Origin: Microvelia longipes
Taxonomy: Eukaryota > Arthropoda > Insecta > Hemiptera > Veliidae
Assembly (NCBI GenBank): GCA_018340805.1
Contig: JACMZG010001870.1
Location: 46,741,809-46,805,808 of the forward strand
Reading direction: 5' to 3'
DNA length: 64,000 nt
Positions 45,509 through 57,154 of the stretch are shown here, one piece after another (positions within the stretch are counted from its first letter, which is position 1; the number at the start of each line of letters is the position of its first letter). A model generated the notes under the pieces. That model had not been told where the DNA came from and did no database searches. It saw only the letters and a program-made list of their open reading frames with translations. The position numbers and the translations under genes are program-made.

Positions 45509-46471
45509 CTAGACGTTACAGCGAGCCATTTGGTTAACACTTCTAGTATGTATTATTACTGTATAGGTAGCTAGTGAGAGAGGTGGGGAATAAAATTCTC
45601 AAGTCTCCAGCAACCAATAATCGAGAGGGGCTCGTCTCTATACGATATTATTTCATATCATAATAATATCAATATCACAGTCAATCAAACATCAAATTAG
45701 TGTTTTGAAAATACTTAACAACCTACACTTACTTTTTCCAAAATATTTTGATTTTGCTATTATTCATTAATTATGTAGCTTTATAATTGCCGCAAAAAAG
45801 ATGATTTTTTCGTTTAACACATTTAAATAAAGAAATAACACAATTCAAAAGCCTAACCAAGGAGAAAAAATAAATTTGCGTTTAAACTTTTTTATGCAGA
45901 TAATAACTGAGAAACTCATATACAACAACATAAGTGAAGACACAACAACAAGACATTTCTTTTACTGAATCAAAGTAAAATAATAGGGATAGAAGTCATC
46001 AGACATCAAGTTGTCTCTTCATTCATTGATTCAAAGTAAAATAATTGAAATAGAAGATATAAGTCATTTGAAATCGAACCATAATGTAATATGAAGCAAT
46101 GTATAATTTAAAATAAAATATAATCAAAATACAGAGAGAAGAAAACAATTGATTTCAGTTTTATACAATTAAATTACTTTAAATTTATCAACTATATACA
46201 TAAAGATACAAAAATTACATTAACAGGCATAAATCGGAGAACTAGACATACACGATGATCAATTGATTAATCAATTGATTAATCAATTAAGATGATAGTT
46301 AAAAGACAAGTTGCTTTGCGAGGTAGAATAAGGGAAGAACTGTAAAATGTGAATGGGTAGAATAGATAGACCTTGTGGTTGACGAGGTGGGTGGACTGGA
46401 ATCTTATAACTATATCCCACAAACAACTAATATAATATAAGTGTTAACCAAATGGCTCGCTACAACGTCTA
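45509..46471. mobile_element. TIR element of about 0.96 kb, unclassified
   Basis: CTAGACGTTACAGCGAGCCA with TTTGGTTAACACTT at 45509-45543 is inverted at 46437-46471 with one mismatch plus a 1-nt difference. Weaker pairing continues (GAGGTGGG..ATAAAATTCT). The interior is AT-rich with (ATCAATTGATTA)n at 46258-46290 and an internal duplication near 45970/46030. No clear target duplication. Confidence 0.65.
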
Positions 46472-47684
46472 GTTAAAATAGATGTCTCTTCACCTACTTT
46501 CGATATTCTTTGCTCCTAGCTTTTTCCTAACCTTTATGCTTGAAAAAAAGCTTTTGAAAAGAAACAGCTTAAAGTAACTTAGGAGGAGTCTCTAATTAGT
46601 CTTGTTCTTGGACTTAAATGTACAATAAAGCTAGGAATAATCTAGGAGAAATCAGATTGATGATTCCGAGTACGGTCCTAAATCTTGAACGTAGCAACAA
46701 AATCAAACTTAAGACTTCGATTTTGTGCTTGAATTCATCTCTGTTGCTTGAACGCACCAGGAGTTGAGCTTGACACAAACATATTGATATACAAACATAC
46801 TCTCAGACTGACTGACAGCATGATCAAAATCGCTCAGAAAGTCACGAAAATGCTTAAAATAGATGATTATAGTTTGGGATTTTTAGGGCATGGTACATAT
46901 AGTACAATGTATATATTTGTATATATGTATGCATGAGTGTTTATGTATAAATTCAAAAATATTTAATAATGCATTAAGGAATTCGGTTAAGAAATAGCTT
47001 TAAAAGTAATTTCAAATTCAGTTTAACCAAATCATGGTTTGTAGTTCGTTTAGCCACTCTTAAGTGAGATTTTCGAAGTATCGAGAGTTATAAATTAACT
47101 AGTTAAATAAACTGTTCCAATGGAAAGAAAATCTAAGTTTTCACCCTCTAATTTTCGGTCAGGTTTCGGGGGGTGCGTGTGTGGTTGAAAATGTAAATGA
47201 AGTTGGTCTCAGTTGATTAGTGTGGACGGTGGCTGACGCCTAGTCAAGTTTCCACCAATCATCTGACTAAATTAACTCTAAGGAAATGCTCCTCGCATTC
47301 ATTCTTGTGAGTAGATTTTCTTTACGGTTTTACTATCGATTTATTTTCAACGAAAAACATATTTTTTCATTAAAGTAAATTTAATTAGAAAACATTGTTT
47401 AAATAGCTTTAAAAATTACAAAATTGGAGGATGGAGGGGATCCATTCCGCTTCTTATCAGAGGAAACATGAAACATTTTTGGCAAGCATGTTATGCTATA
47501 TAAGACGTACGTACTTGAGTTTTCTTTATAACGTGGTCAACCTATATCTGGAAACTAAATAAGTAGATTTATAATTCTAAACTTTTTTAGTAATAAAATA
47601 TAATGTTCTCTTTAAATGCCATATCAAATTTTGTTATTAAACTATGATTTACTTTTTTAAATTTACACCGTAGTTAAATAAGAA
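46472..47684. other. Spacer, nothing assigned
   Basis: A 62-residue frame at 46748 lacks motifs. No repeat recognised. Confidence 0.35.
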
Positions 47685-48060
47685 AAATATTGTGTTGGCC
47701 AAATAATCCGAAATCAGGATGTCACCTGAATTACCAGTTTCAAGCATTTTTAAGACTTCTTAAGTAGTTTTTACAAAGTTGTCTGCCTGTAAATTTCTGT
47801 GTATTTGTGTTATTTTTTTTTTCATTGTATCCCCCAGTTTATTTATGCTAGAGAGTTGAAACTTATAACAAAAATCAATTCTTTAGTTCTCAGGGTTATC
47901 TTAGGACTATTTTAGGATAATTCAGTCCTAGAATTATGACATCATTAACTCACAATAATGACTCATCATAAATTTCGGAAATTCATTAAACTCATCATAA
48001 AAATTTGACGTACATGTAGCCGTATATAGAACCAACGTATGTGCCTAAGTTGCATCATCA
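47685..48060 (-). repeat. R2 copy, minus strand
   Basis: Reverse complement shows CTAGCATAAATAAACTGGGG, TTTGTAAAAACTACTTAAGA, AACTGGTAATTCAGGTGACA and CATCCTGATTTCGGATTATT in R2 order. Confidence 0.75.
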
Positions 48061-48187
48061 TCATCATTAGTTAAATTTATATAGAATAAATTGTACACGT
48101 TTTTTTTTAAATATTACAAATAAACCAATTGAGCTGAATATTAGAAAAATTATATCCTTTTACGTAAGTATACCTACGGTTTTTGTT

Positions 48188-48471
48188 AGATCATAAAAGT
48201 TAAGCAGTGCCTGGATGGGTGACCGCTGAGAATAAAAGTAACGTAATTACTATATGAGGACGAGTGAAGCGAGTTTGAAGACATGTTGCCGAATAATTTT
48301 AGAGAATTGTATATTCTGGGGACGAGCAAAGCTAGTCCGAAGTAGGGAGGATGCGCTAAGCGGAATCACTACGAGAATCCTCCCTACTCGGACTCGCTTT
48401 GCGCTTCCTCAGAATATACAATTTACCAAAATTATTTAATTATGTGGTGAGGAAAAATTCCGAGGTACCTT
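48188..48471 (+). mobile_element. 5S rRNA-derived SINE with internal foldback
   Basis: GATCATAAAAGTTAAGCAGT, GCCTGGATGGGTGACCGCTG, AGAATA match the 3' half of 5S rRNA (internal deletion between AAGCAG and the C box). Next comes GAGGACGAGTGAAGCGAGTT, then a 55-bp inverted repeat (AATTGTATATTCTG.. / ..CAGAATATACAATT, 48306-48425) and the tail GTGAGGAAAAATTCCGAGGT, ACC. Confidence 0.72.
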
Positions 48472-49244
48472 TTATCCAATTTTATTAAATTGTTTTAGGA
48501 ATAGAAACTATTATAGCAACAATACACAAAATGAATTGTCAATCATAACTCTCTGAAGTATTAACTACATAAACACCTCAATAAACAACAGACGATTATT
48601 ATCAAAGCAGTTATTTCTCTCATGGAATAGAAATTATTTTAAAATAACAATACAAGTTGTATTTATTCTAAAGTTTTCCGTATCTATACTGACACTGATT
48701 CGGAGAAGTTTGTTTTAATTCTAGCTCTTGGAATAAATAGAGTTATGAGTGTTGTATTTATGAAATAATAGATATAATTGTTATCGCATGCTAAGTTTAA
48801 AACTTCGTTATGGAACGTAGAAGTTTTTAATTGTGAGTTTTAATTGATATACTGAGAGTTCTGTGGTTGAAATGTAAACGTTTTGAATATTTTGAAACTC
48901 TTAAAAAAACTTTTTAAAAATTGAAAAATATTAACCTTTCAAATTCTTTATTTAACACAATATTTAAACATGGTAGGTTGATACAACTAGAGCGGAATCA
49001 ATTTGTTGATTTACCTCATACAACTGATGATTGCCTATTTAAGTACAAATAGTTTCCTCATTTTCTGCTCTGTTGCCGACTTATATAAGTCTATAACTTA
49101 AATAAGAATAGACTCTTATTTTGACAAAAGACGTTTCTTACTCGAATGCAAGACCAAAATTTTATAGTTACCGAACTTTAGGTCATTTTAGTTGACATCC
49201 AGGGACTGACCACGCTACAATAAAACGCACACAAATCATTTAAT
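48472..49244. other. AT-rich spacer
   Basis: No gene or family recognised. Confidence 0.35.
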
Positions 49245-49446
49245 AATAATTGAACTAATGCTGATTATGAAACTTGAGACATATACGTTATTTTTATACA
49301 TGACTGGATGTGGACTAAACCTCAATTCAATCGCAACATATTTTCCCCCATTTAATGATTATTCGAAATTTTTTGCGTATATACTATTGCAGGATAATGA
49401 CATCATAAAAAATAATTTTCGAATAGCACAACTACACCTATAGACT
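49245..49446 (+). repeat. R2 5' part, cut by an S1 SINE
   Basis: TTGAACTAATGCTGATTATG to ATTTTCGAATAGCACAACTA, then ..TAGACTGA where the SINE begins. The R2 3' part is not found downstream. Confidence 0.7.
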
Positions 49447-49917
49447 GAGTCACCGTGGTGTAGTGGTTAAGGTACGCGGCCAATACACAGAATGAATTGA
49501 CTTTAAAATTCCGAGTTTATTTAGTCATCGGTTCAATCCCAGCACGGGCCTCTGGGGATTTTATGAGAGGGATACAAATTCTGCGTACCCCGTCCTTTAG
49601 AAGGGACGTAAAGCCGGTGGTCTCGAGCCTGTGCGTTGTCAGGTACTCGTTAAAGATCCCTTACCTTAAATGAAACTGGGTATAGGCAAAATTTAGGACC
49701 CTCATAGAAGATTCATTATAATACTCTAGTGTGTCTGCCTTGTAGTTTAAAGTGTATGGAGGTTTGGTTTAACAGCGAGGGCACATGTTATTCCTAGTTT
49801 TCAATAGACTATTAGCGTCAGTAAAAATATGTCTAGTTGCTTAAAGATGCATGAGAGGAACCATAGAAATCCACGGCTTTTCTGTCTAGATTAGATGAAA
49901 TATACCTACACTTAATT
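49447..49917 (+). mobile_element. S1 SINE, 3'-truncated
   Basis: GAGTCACCGTGGTGTAGTGG with A-box, B-box GGTTCAATCCC, the central domain complete, ending at ATATACCTACACTTA. The distal module is missing, replaced by a tandem repeat. Confidence 0.88.
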
Positions 49918-50045
49918 ACCTAAAAATGTAACCTTATTAACCATTTAATTACCTAAAACTATAATTTTATTAACCACTTAATTACATAAACTATAACCTT
50001 ATTAACCACTTAATTACCTAAACTATAATCTTATTAATAACTTAA
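49910..50045. repeat. 33-bp tandem repeat, four units
   Basis: Unit TTAATTACCTAAAACTATAA + TCTTATTAACCAC, directly at the broken end of the S1 SINE. Confidence 0.9.
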
Positions 50046-50384
50046 TTGAGATTATCATTATATATCCTATTTACAAGCATATTTTATTTTAATATTTGTT
50101 TATGTACATTAAACTATTTTACTGTGTTGTTTTCTAGAAGTATTTCGAACCAACTGGCTTGGGTGGATAGCAATACTTTTTGTTTCTGTGATTTTCTGGA
50201 AAATAATTTTATTTGATTTTCAGTGTATTTAGTACAAATATGGTTTAATTTTTTCTCCATTAATTTAGCTACTAAAATAATCAGTAAATTTAGTTTTATT
50301 TATTTTGACAAGTAAAAAACTATTTAATAAATAAAAAATAATAAAATAATAGGTTTTTTAATTCAAATTAATATTAGCATATTT
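50046..50384. other. AT-rich spacer
   Basis: Nothing recognised. Confidence 0.35.
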
Positions 50385-50656
50385 TTGCTTTAGGGCGTTT
50401 ACTAAGTATACATGAATAGCCTTTATTTGTTCTTTTTCTTCAATTGTTAAATGATTTACAAGTTTGTTATTGTTATCTCCCTGAGATAAATATTTATTTA
50501 TAAATGTTTCATTTATTTGATTATATAAAGTGCATTTTATTAAACAATTTTGGAGGGTAATTTGGCATACTATAAAAATGAATGATTTTAAGGATACTAA
50601 ACCAACCTCACCGATTAACTTTAAATGCTTCTAAGAAAAACGTCATATTATATTTT
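50385..50656 (-). pseudogene. Unidentified coding-like fragment without start codon
   Basis: The minus strand is open for about 88 codons between a TAG and a TAA with no early ATG. Segments: LIGEVGLVSLKS, CQITLQNCLIKC, TFINKYLSQGDNNNK, LVNHLTIEEKEQIKAIHVYL, NALKQKYANINLN. The mix of charged and polar residues looks more like real protein than the Ile/Lys/Phe frames typical of this window. It may be a terminal exon or a transposon ORF remnant. Family not recognised. Confidence 0.35.
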
Positions 50657-51164
50657 CGATGACAATCAATGTGGTTAAGTCTCTGTGTCGAAAATGAATT
50701 CAAAGTACCATGCCTACAGCTTATCATTTAGTTTAAAAATCCCCAAGGTCATAAGTATTTTGGGGATTGACCAATCAGAGAAGCCGCTGCCAAACTCTCA
50801 CTTAAAAATAGAAAAAAATCCCTACCACAATTATCGCTTTAGGGAAAAAACCTTCTTCCCGGCAATCGTTTACTTTGTTTGTGGTTCTTCTTTTGATTAC
50901 ATCGTTTGAAAAAATACTTTCAAATTATCTTAAAAATTATATTTTAATATAAAACTACACAAATGAAATGTAAAAAAAAACATCGCCAAGATAATACGGG
51001 TAAAATAACCTGATTTGTTTACATAGATTTTTTCTCGCTTCCTTCTTCTAGGGATTTTTTTTTCTTAAGAATCAGTGGTTTCTAAACTGACCTGTTAAGA
51101 ATTTTAAACTAAACGATAGACTGTAAGTTATTTTATAGCAATGACGTTTTATTTTGCTTATTTC

Positions 51165-51327
51165 ATACTGACAGTTTTATAACATTGATTTACAACTGCA
51201 TCAAAATTATTAAACCTAAGCAAGGGATTGCTGATAGGTTTTATGAGCGTCAACTCAAATGTCAAGTAGATAGCATGCTAAAGAAAATAAGAAATCTCCT
51301 AATAAAATATTTTATCGCAGTTTAAGC
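51165..51327 (+). pseudogene. Short coding-like fragment, perhaps LINE-derived
   Basis: An open frame of about 53 codons including IKPKQGIADRFYERQLKCQ and SMLKKIRNLLIKY. The A.RFYER pattern resembles the region near the end of Jockey-like RTs, but the match is short. 50657-51164 and 51328-51631 are spacer. Confidence 0.25.
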
Positions 51328-51631
51328 ATTTAATAAGCACCCTCGTTGCTTACCCTACGATACCACTAGTGCTGTTTTATTCACAAGTTATAAAAATTTT
51401 GTTATAGTCAAGAAATAAACTTATAACTGGGGTTTAGATTATAGTCGTTGAGTTGAAAACTATAAAAATATATTGGGTTAAATTGGATGTCATGGATGTT
51501 TGGTATTCTATTGTGATAAGCCTTTAGGGTTTTAAATTAAATTATTATACAGCCAATCACTGCAATTTCGTTTGTTTGGCATTTTAACTAAATTGGTAAG
51601 CTAAAAAAACTGTCTATTAAAATCCTATAAT

Positions 51632-52372
51632 GTAACACACGGCTAAAGTCAGTTAACAGCGCACCAAAAAATGTGGGTGGGTAAGAATTCACCTCATGCC
51701 AACCTCGGTACAAAAAATACAATTTTCGTAAATAAAATCATTAAAAAAGGCAACACTGGTTGTAACCTCGCGTCCCTTTTATTTCCCTCATTGTGCATTT
51801 TGATCTTTTTGAGTTCGTTTTGTTTAATTTGAATCTGTTCAATTCATCCAATCATTGCAGAATTGTTATATGATCTGAGTGCCTATATTTGATGCATAAA
51901 CATTGACGTATTCTTCAAGCCATTCTTGGTCTTTGACTACAGCACAGGGTCTGTGGTCTGTCAACCAAGAGACAGCATTTTTTTTTAATATGCCATGTCT
52001 TTTAATAGATAATAGTCTTGACTTTTTTTAAGTCATGAATGCATATTGTGTCATATTATTTCTATTATATGAAACAATACGCATTCAATTATACAAAATT
52101 GACACAAAAAAGCAGTTGGTTTTGGAAAAAATTATAGCTGTCGATTTAAGTAATCTTTTATCATAAAACTATTATGATCCATTGCATTACGAAATTAACA
52201 ACTTTAACTCCACTTAATTCATGCTACCGAACAAATTTAAAGCAACACTTAGTTGGTAAATTTAAGAGATACAACAATATAAACAATGCCCTATAAACAA
52301 TGAGGGCAATTAAAGCGACGCGAGGTTACAAATGTTTACAACCAGTGTTGCCTTTTTATGATTTTATAAATT
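51632..52372. mobile_element. R7 element, copy 2, with internal inverted arm
   Basis: Collinear with 24158-24860 (ACACACGGCTAAAGTCAGTT, CCTCATGCCAACCTCGGTAC, GATCTGAGTGCCTATATTTG, AGCAACACTTAGTTGGTAAA). Its right end is not the copy-1 terminus. Instead 52296-52372 repeats, inverted, the internal block AAAGGCAACACTGGTTGTAA..CCTCGCGTC of 51735-51790, making a stem-loop of about 75-bp arms. It abuts a fragment of the 13.2-kb retrozyme-like unit (GTCTCTCGCACAATTATATT). Confidence 0.7.
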
Positions 52373-53237
52373 GTCTCTCGCACAATTATATTGTATAAGC
52401 AATGAGATGAAATAATTTGGTTTGAACATCCATAAAAATTAAGTAAAAAGTTGTAATGCTGCTCAAACTGATACCAATAAAAAAAGAACGACTAGCTAAA
52501 GATTTAAATGACAGAAGCTTTACAATAATCTTTTAAAAAATTAGTGTTTAGTAAAGCTCTTAGTATGATTTGTAAAGATGTTTCACGTAATCCTCCAAAA
52601 TAGATGTGTTCATTTTAAAGCAGTATTTTTTAACGAAGCTTCATGTATTAAACTGAAAGCTTCAATGCAGTAGCTTTAAAGCCCTTAATAAATTAAGCTG
52701 TTTTATAAAGGTCCCTAACTTATATACAATTAATCAACCATTCTAAATGGTTAAAATCATTAAAAACTCGAAAAAGAAAATTGGATTATTCAAATAGAAA
52801 ATATTTAGTTTAGGTTGTTATAGTTTTCCAAGTTTTCAGTTTTATAGAAGGGCGTTGCGGTCAATAGGAGCTCTTAAAGGTCATGCACGGCAGCTTTCAA
52901 CCCTTGGCAGTAATATAATGAGCCGGTCTGACTTTTACAACGAGCTAGAACAACTAAGCCATTCAAACAACTAAGCAATTTATATCGACGTTGTCAACCG
53001 GTTATGTGGCTCCTGTGAAAACCCGATTTTATACAGGACGTACACGAAAGAAAATTTTAGGAAAATTTAGGGAAACTAAAAAGAATCCTCTTTGTTTCGG
53101 GGGAATATTTAAATATATTTTGAATTTAAACCGCTAAGATGATTTCCTCTGTGACGCGTTTCTTTAGCTTTATATATAAAAGCTGCTTTATGTACGTATT
53201 TGTTTTGGATAAAGTACTCTAGGTATCTTTATATTTA
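52373..53237. other. AT-rich spacer
   Basis: Starts with the retrozyme-like fragment to about 52397; nothing further recognised. Confidence 0.4.
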
Positions 53238-53378
53238 TCTGCCTCCTTAGCTGTGGTCGTATAGTACTGGACTTCAGCACCGAGGGTCCGGGGTTCACAG
53301 CCCGGGCTATGCTCTCAGTTTTTTTATGAATAGAATTTGTTGTAAAAAGGCCCTAAAACCGGCATTATTATTATTATT
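53238..53378 (+). mobile_element. S2 SINE, internally deleted
   Basis: TCTGCCTCCTTAGCTGTGGT, GGTCCGGGGTTCACAGCCCG (B-box GGTTCACAGCC), TATGAATAGAATTTG, then a jump to AAAAAGGCCCTAAAACCGGC and an (ATT)n tail. Confidence 0.8.
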
Positions 53379-53807
53379 ACTCTAGGCTTTTATTTTTCCT
53401 CATCAACAAATAAAGATAAATGAAAAGTATAAAATTCGCCCTTAAAATCCGAAGCGAGATTTGAATTTTTAGTTTGAAGCATTTAAGGAGTTCTTGAGTT
53501 ATTTTATCATGCTATCTGTCCGCCGATGTGTGTCACGCATAACTGCTGCTTTAAAACATATTAAAGAGTTTAAATCAATATTTCTGTTAAGATGTACTGC
53601 ATGGAAAACGAATATTTAGATTTCCTGATGGTCGTAACTTTGAAGGCGCTTCGCTTGGACTTTTTATGTGGTTGTATCTAACAGAACACACATTGTTGTG
53701 TTATTAAAAATTATAAATTTCATTTTATGAAAGAAAAAATAAAATTTGACACAAATGTTTCTTTGCTCTTATAAAGATGCTCTTAAAATACCAAACATAT
53801 TGAAAAA
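53379..53807. other. Spacer
   Basis: Nothing recognised. Confidence 0.35.
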
Positions 53808-53980
53808 GTCGGGTACGCAGTACCTCGGAATTTCCTCATCATATTAGATTTGTTACTAATCAACATTGCATTGGGCTCGCTTTCCTTGTCTTCAGAATGT
53901 AAAATTACCAAAATTATATTGCACTCACCTTCAGACAAAAATATCAGTGTTATTCTCAGCGGTTATTCTCAAATTTGTAA
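53808..53980 (-). mobile_element. 5S-derived SINE, diverged copy
   Basis: Minus strand: AATAACCGCTGAGAATAACA (C-box end), then AATTTTGGTAATTTTACATT, AGACAAGGAAAGCGAGCCCA and the tail GATGAGGAAATTCCGAGGTA. The 70-residue open frame here is incidental. Confidence 0.6.
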
Positions 53981-54329
53981 CCTTGACAAATGTAAACAAA
54001 CGCGTTTACTAACGTTTGTTAAACTAACGTTTAACAAAAGTGTCGCACTAATTAATAATTAAGTTCGCTTATAACTTTTTACCTAATTAGTAGATTTTGA
54101 TTGGAGTTTTTATATTTGTTCCTATTTTTTTGCGGTTCCAACGACGTGTTATGGGTCAAAAACACGTGTATACTTTTGGTATTATTAAGCGTCAAAATTT
54201 TAAATTTCAAAAGTAAATAATTTCAAAATGGCGGCCAATATCTAAACGAAATTCGAAAGATTTGTTTGTCATATTGAGAGGTATATTCCTGCCAAATTTC
54301 AAGTTCATTGGGTCATTTTTCGATTTTTT

Positions 54330-54630
54330 AAATTTTTGCTGACTAAGCAAATAGGGTTAGTGGTGACATAAAATTTTGATATTCCGGGGAGCACAACTAG
54401 ACCCAAAGACTAATTTTTGTACCAAGTTTCAACTATCTAGCATAAACACAGTGGGAGTTATGCGTGACACAGACACACACAGACATCAAGCTGAAATAGG
54501 TTCAGATGGTCCTAAAAACACCTAAAATGGATAATTAAAGTGAAATCTCGGGTTAAATTTTTTTGGGTGAAGCCAATACTTTCCTCTATATACCTTCTGT
54601 ATAAGAAGGTGAGGAAAAGTAAAAATCGCT
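54330..54630 (+). repeat. R2 copy
   Basis: AGCACAACTAGACCCAAAGA, ACCAAGTTTCAACTATCTAG, a short (CA)n, GATGGTCCTAAAAACACCTA and TATATACCTTCTGTATAAG. 53981-54329 before it and 54631-56009 after it are unassigned; frames at 54720 and 55541 have no motif. Confidence 0.75.
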
Positions 54631-56009
54631 TTTTTTATTTTCCATATTTACATTAAATTTATTGATGCAACATGAACCTAATATTAGTATTAAACATAAC
54701 GGTTAATTAAATAAACAACTTGAGATTAAATATTTGTGAACCATTGACTTCATCATTAATCAAAACTGGTGACCATTCTGTGATTTCTGCTGCTGAGATA
54801 AATTACAGGGATCTTTCCATTTTTAAGACAGAGAGCCCTGTGTTGTGGAATGATTATCTGTGTTATTATTTTATTTTACAAAACATCTATTCAAACCATG
54901 AATACAAATCTATATACCTTGCATTTTATTGTCATATGATTTATACGTGCGTACTAAATAAAAATTACTGTTTATAGCTTTATTATTTTATATAATAAAA
55001 AGACCTTAGACCAGGGGGGGTTAACTTAAATGAGGAAAAGTTTGGATTCGATTATCGCAAGCTACTAAAATAGCGCTGCGGAGGACCGGTGCGGACAACT
55101 CATGAACTAACCCCAATAGCTTTCCAAACATGACTGACTATATTTTTATATTTAAATTTATGAATACCATGACAATTCTTGGTTATGACAGCTACATTTA
55201 TTATTATTATAAAATTATTATTTTCTGTATTTTTTTCACAAAAACGGTTCGCCGTTGCATGTTCTGTGTTTAAAAAATTCAGAAACTAAAAGTAAATAGA
55301 AACCTTTTTAAGACTTCCTAATAACGCTACTGATGGCAGATAAGTAAATTTCATTTAATTAATTTATTGATTTAGTCGATTTTATCAGGTACATTACATT
55401 TAATCACATGGGCGCATCTTGCTGATGTAATTAAAATACAGGCTGCATTAAATGCCAAAATCTATCTTCTACCACTTGTAAACTTTAGCCACTATTTCAT
55501 TATTACCTGATTGAATCAATTAAATTAATAAATTACTTGAATGAAAAACTTAAAAATAATCAGAAGCGTTCCGTGTAAGATTAAAGTGGTAGGGTTAGTT
55601 ATAAGTATAACTATACAAAGAATAAAAATTAAATTTCAAACTGACTGTGGGCAAAAAGCGGGAAATCAAGACACGCCCACTCAATTGAAAGGTAGGTACC
55701 CCGCAGTGCTAGTGTCGACCGGAATCCAAATTTTTCCACCATTAAGTCGACAGTCTTATACTGTTTAAGTATCTATAGTCTCTGCCTTAGACCATGGATT
55801 TTTAACACACCTGCACTAGATTAGGTTATATGTTTATTTTATTATCTTTTTCTTGTTTATTAATAAGAATACATTTTATTTTTATAGTAAAGACTGTTAC
55901 TATAAATTAATGGATTTAGGTAAATTATTGTACTGTTTTGTACGGATGGATTGCCATTGTCCCATGGTGGTTTTCATAAATGCCTCAATCAACGTTTTTT
56001 ATTAGCTGA

Positions 56010-56755
56010 TCTTGTGTTTATCTACAATTCTAGGCATTTCTAGATTATGATTGTGGAATTGATTAAGAGAAACCATTTGATACATATAATCTATTTTTAG
56101 AATATATAGTTCATTAAATAGAGGGCCTGATTCTTCCTCTCTATCTTTAAATTTTATAACTCTTATCAGGGCTTTCTGTAATATATAGGTTTTCTAACTG
56201 TGGATGGAGCCGAACCTCAACCAATTAAACCGTATCTTAAAATTGGATCCGCTATAGCATAGTACAAAGTGCGCCTCTGATTCACAGCAAGAAAACCTCT
56301 AGCTCTAAGCATTATGTTTATTGCTTGTCTTAATCGTTTTTGTAATTCATGTATATGTTGTTTCCACTTGAGAAAAGTATCAATATGAATTCCTAAATAC
56401 TTTGTTGTTTCAACTCGTTCTATTTTGGGACAAAAATGTTCCAATATTAAAAATGTTCGGAAAAATATTACTTGACATCAGCTTGTTCTCTGACAACAAG
56501 AGAAAACGTAATGCATTTCGTTTTGTTTATGTTTAGTGTTAGTAGGTTTTTATTTAGCCAATGCTTCACACTTATCAAATTACTCTCTTGTTGTTGTATG
56601 GATTGCTCCCAAGTTAACTCAGTCCCCAGTATTGTAAAATCATCGCAAATACCAATGATTCTACCATTCAGGTTAAGCTTAAACAAGTCCAGTGTTTGGA
56701 TTAAAAAGTAAAATGGTCATAATACCGTCCTCTGAGGTATTGAGAAGTTTGAACT
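56010..56755 (-). pseudogene. LINE reverse transcriptase fragment, several breaks
   Basis: Minus strand, in order: an IPQRTVL..F..FLIQTLDLFKL stretch matching RT motif 4 (usual PQG.vLGP..F..y.ndl); GRIIGICDDFTILGTELTW, the catalytic palm where the usual Y/F-A-D-D is ICDD; NKNLLTLNINKTKCITF; after a frameshift at about 56450 VETTKYLGIHIDTFLKWKQH (YLG motif); RARGFLAVNQRRTLYYAIAD and LRYGLIG ending in a stop; then EKALIRVIKFKDREEESGPL and ELYILKIDYMYQM of the thumb to about 56010. This is the order of a Jockey/CR1-like LINE. No endonuclease domain. Inactive. Confidence 0.82.
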
Positions 56756-56871
56756 TTAAATAACGTTAAATAATCAATTTAAGTTGAATTTTGATACATG
56801 TTTATCTCTTTATGTAATAAATAAGTATATATTGAAATTAAAAAGTTGTATTTACCGCAAGTTGAAGAAGC

Positions 56872-56953
56872 AATCGAAGAATCAGCTACCGTCGATACTT
56901 GCTGTTGTATGTACTTGCAACAGCAAGTATCGACGGTAGCTGATTCTTCGATT
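56872..56953. repeat. Perfect 36-bp hairpin with 10-nt loop
   Basis: AATCGAAGAATCAGCTACCG and 16 further bases are exactly inverted after TATGTACTTG. Absence of any mismatch over 36 bp suggests a recent foldback or selection; a small-RNA precursor is possible but not shown. Confidence 0.95.
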
Positions 56954-57009
56954 AAGTATACATTGTTTCGTTTCAATAGGCAAATAGATCTTCGGGTTTT
57001 TTAATCACG

Positions 57010-57115
57010 AATGTAAAGCAATGGGGTCAGTGCCTGGATGGGTAATCGCTGTGAATGAAAAATATATTTACTATCTGAAGACGAGTGGAGAGAGTTCGAA
57101 AACGTTTTTCAAAAA
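57010..57115 (+). mobile_element. 5S-derived SINE, truncated
   Basis: ATGTAAAGCAATGGGGTCAG, TGCCTGGATGGGTAATCGCT (C-box), then GAAGACGAGTGGAGAGAGTT. The tail is missing; a satellite starts soon after. Confidence 0.68.
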
Positions 57116-57154
57116 CCAACCAGAGTTGCTAACTTAGTAAAACCCACTTAGAAG

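Noticed and set aside
46000..46040. CTGATGA on the minus strand as another hammerhead
   Set aside because: No stem II or GAAA at the required spacing.
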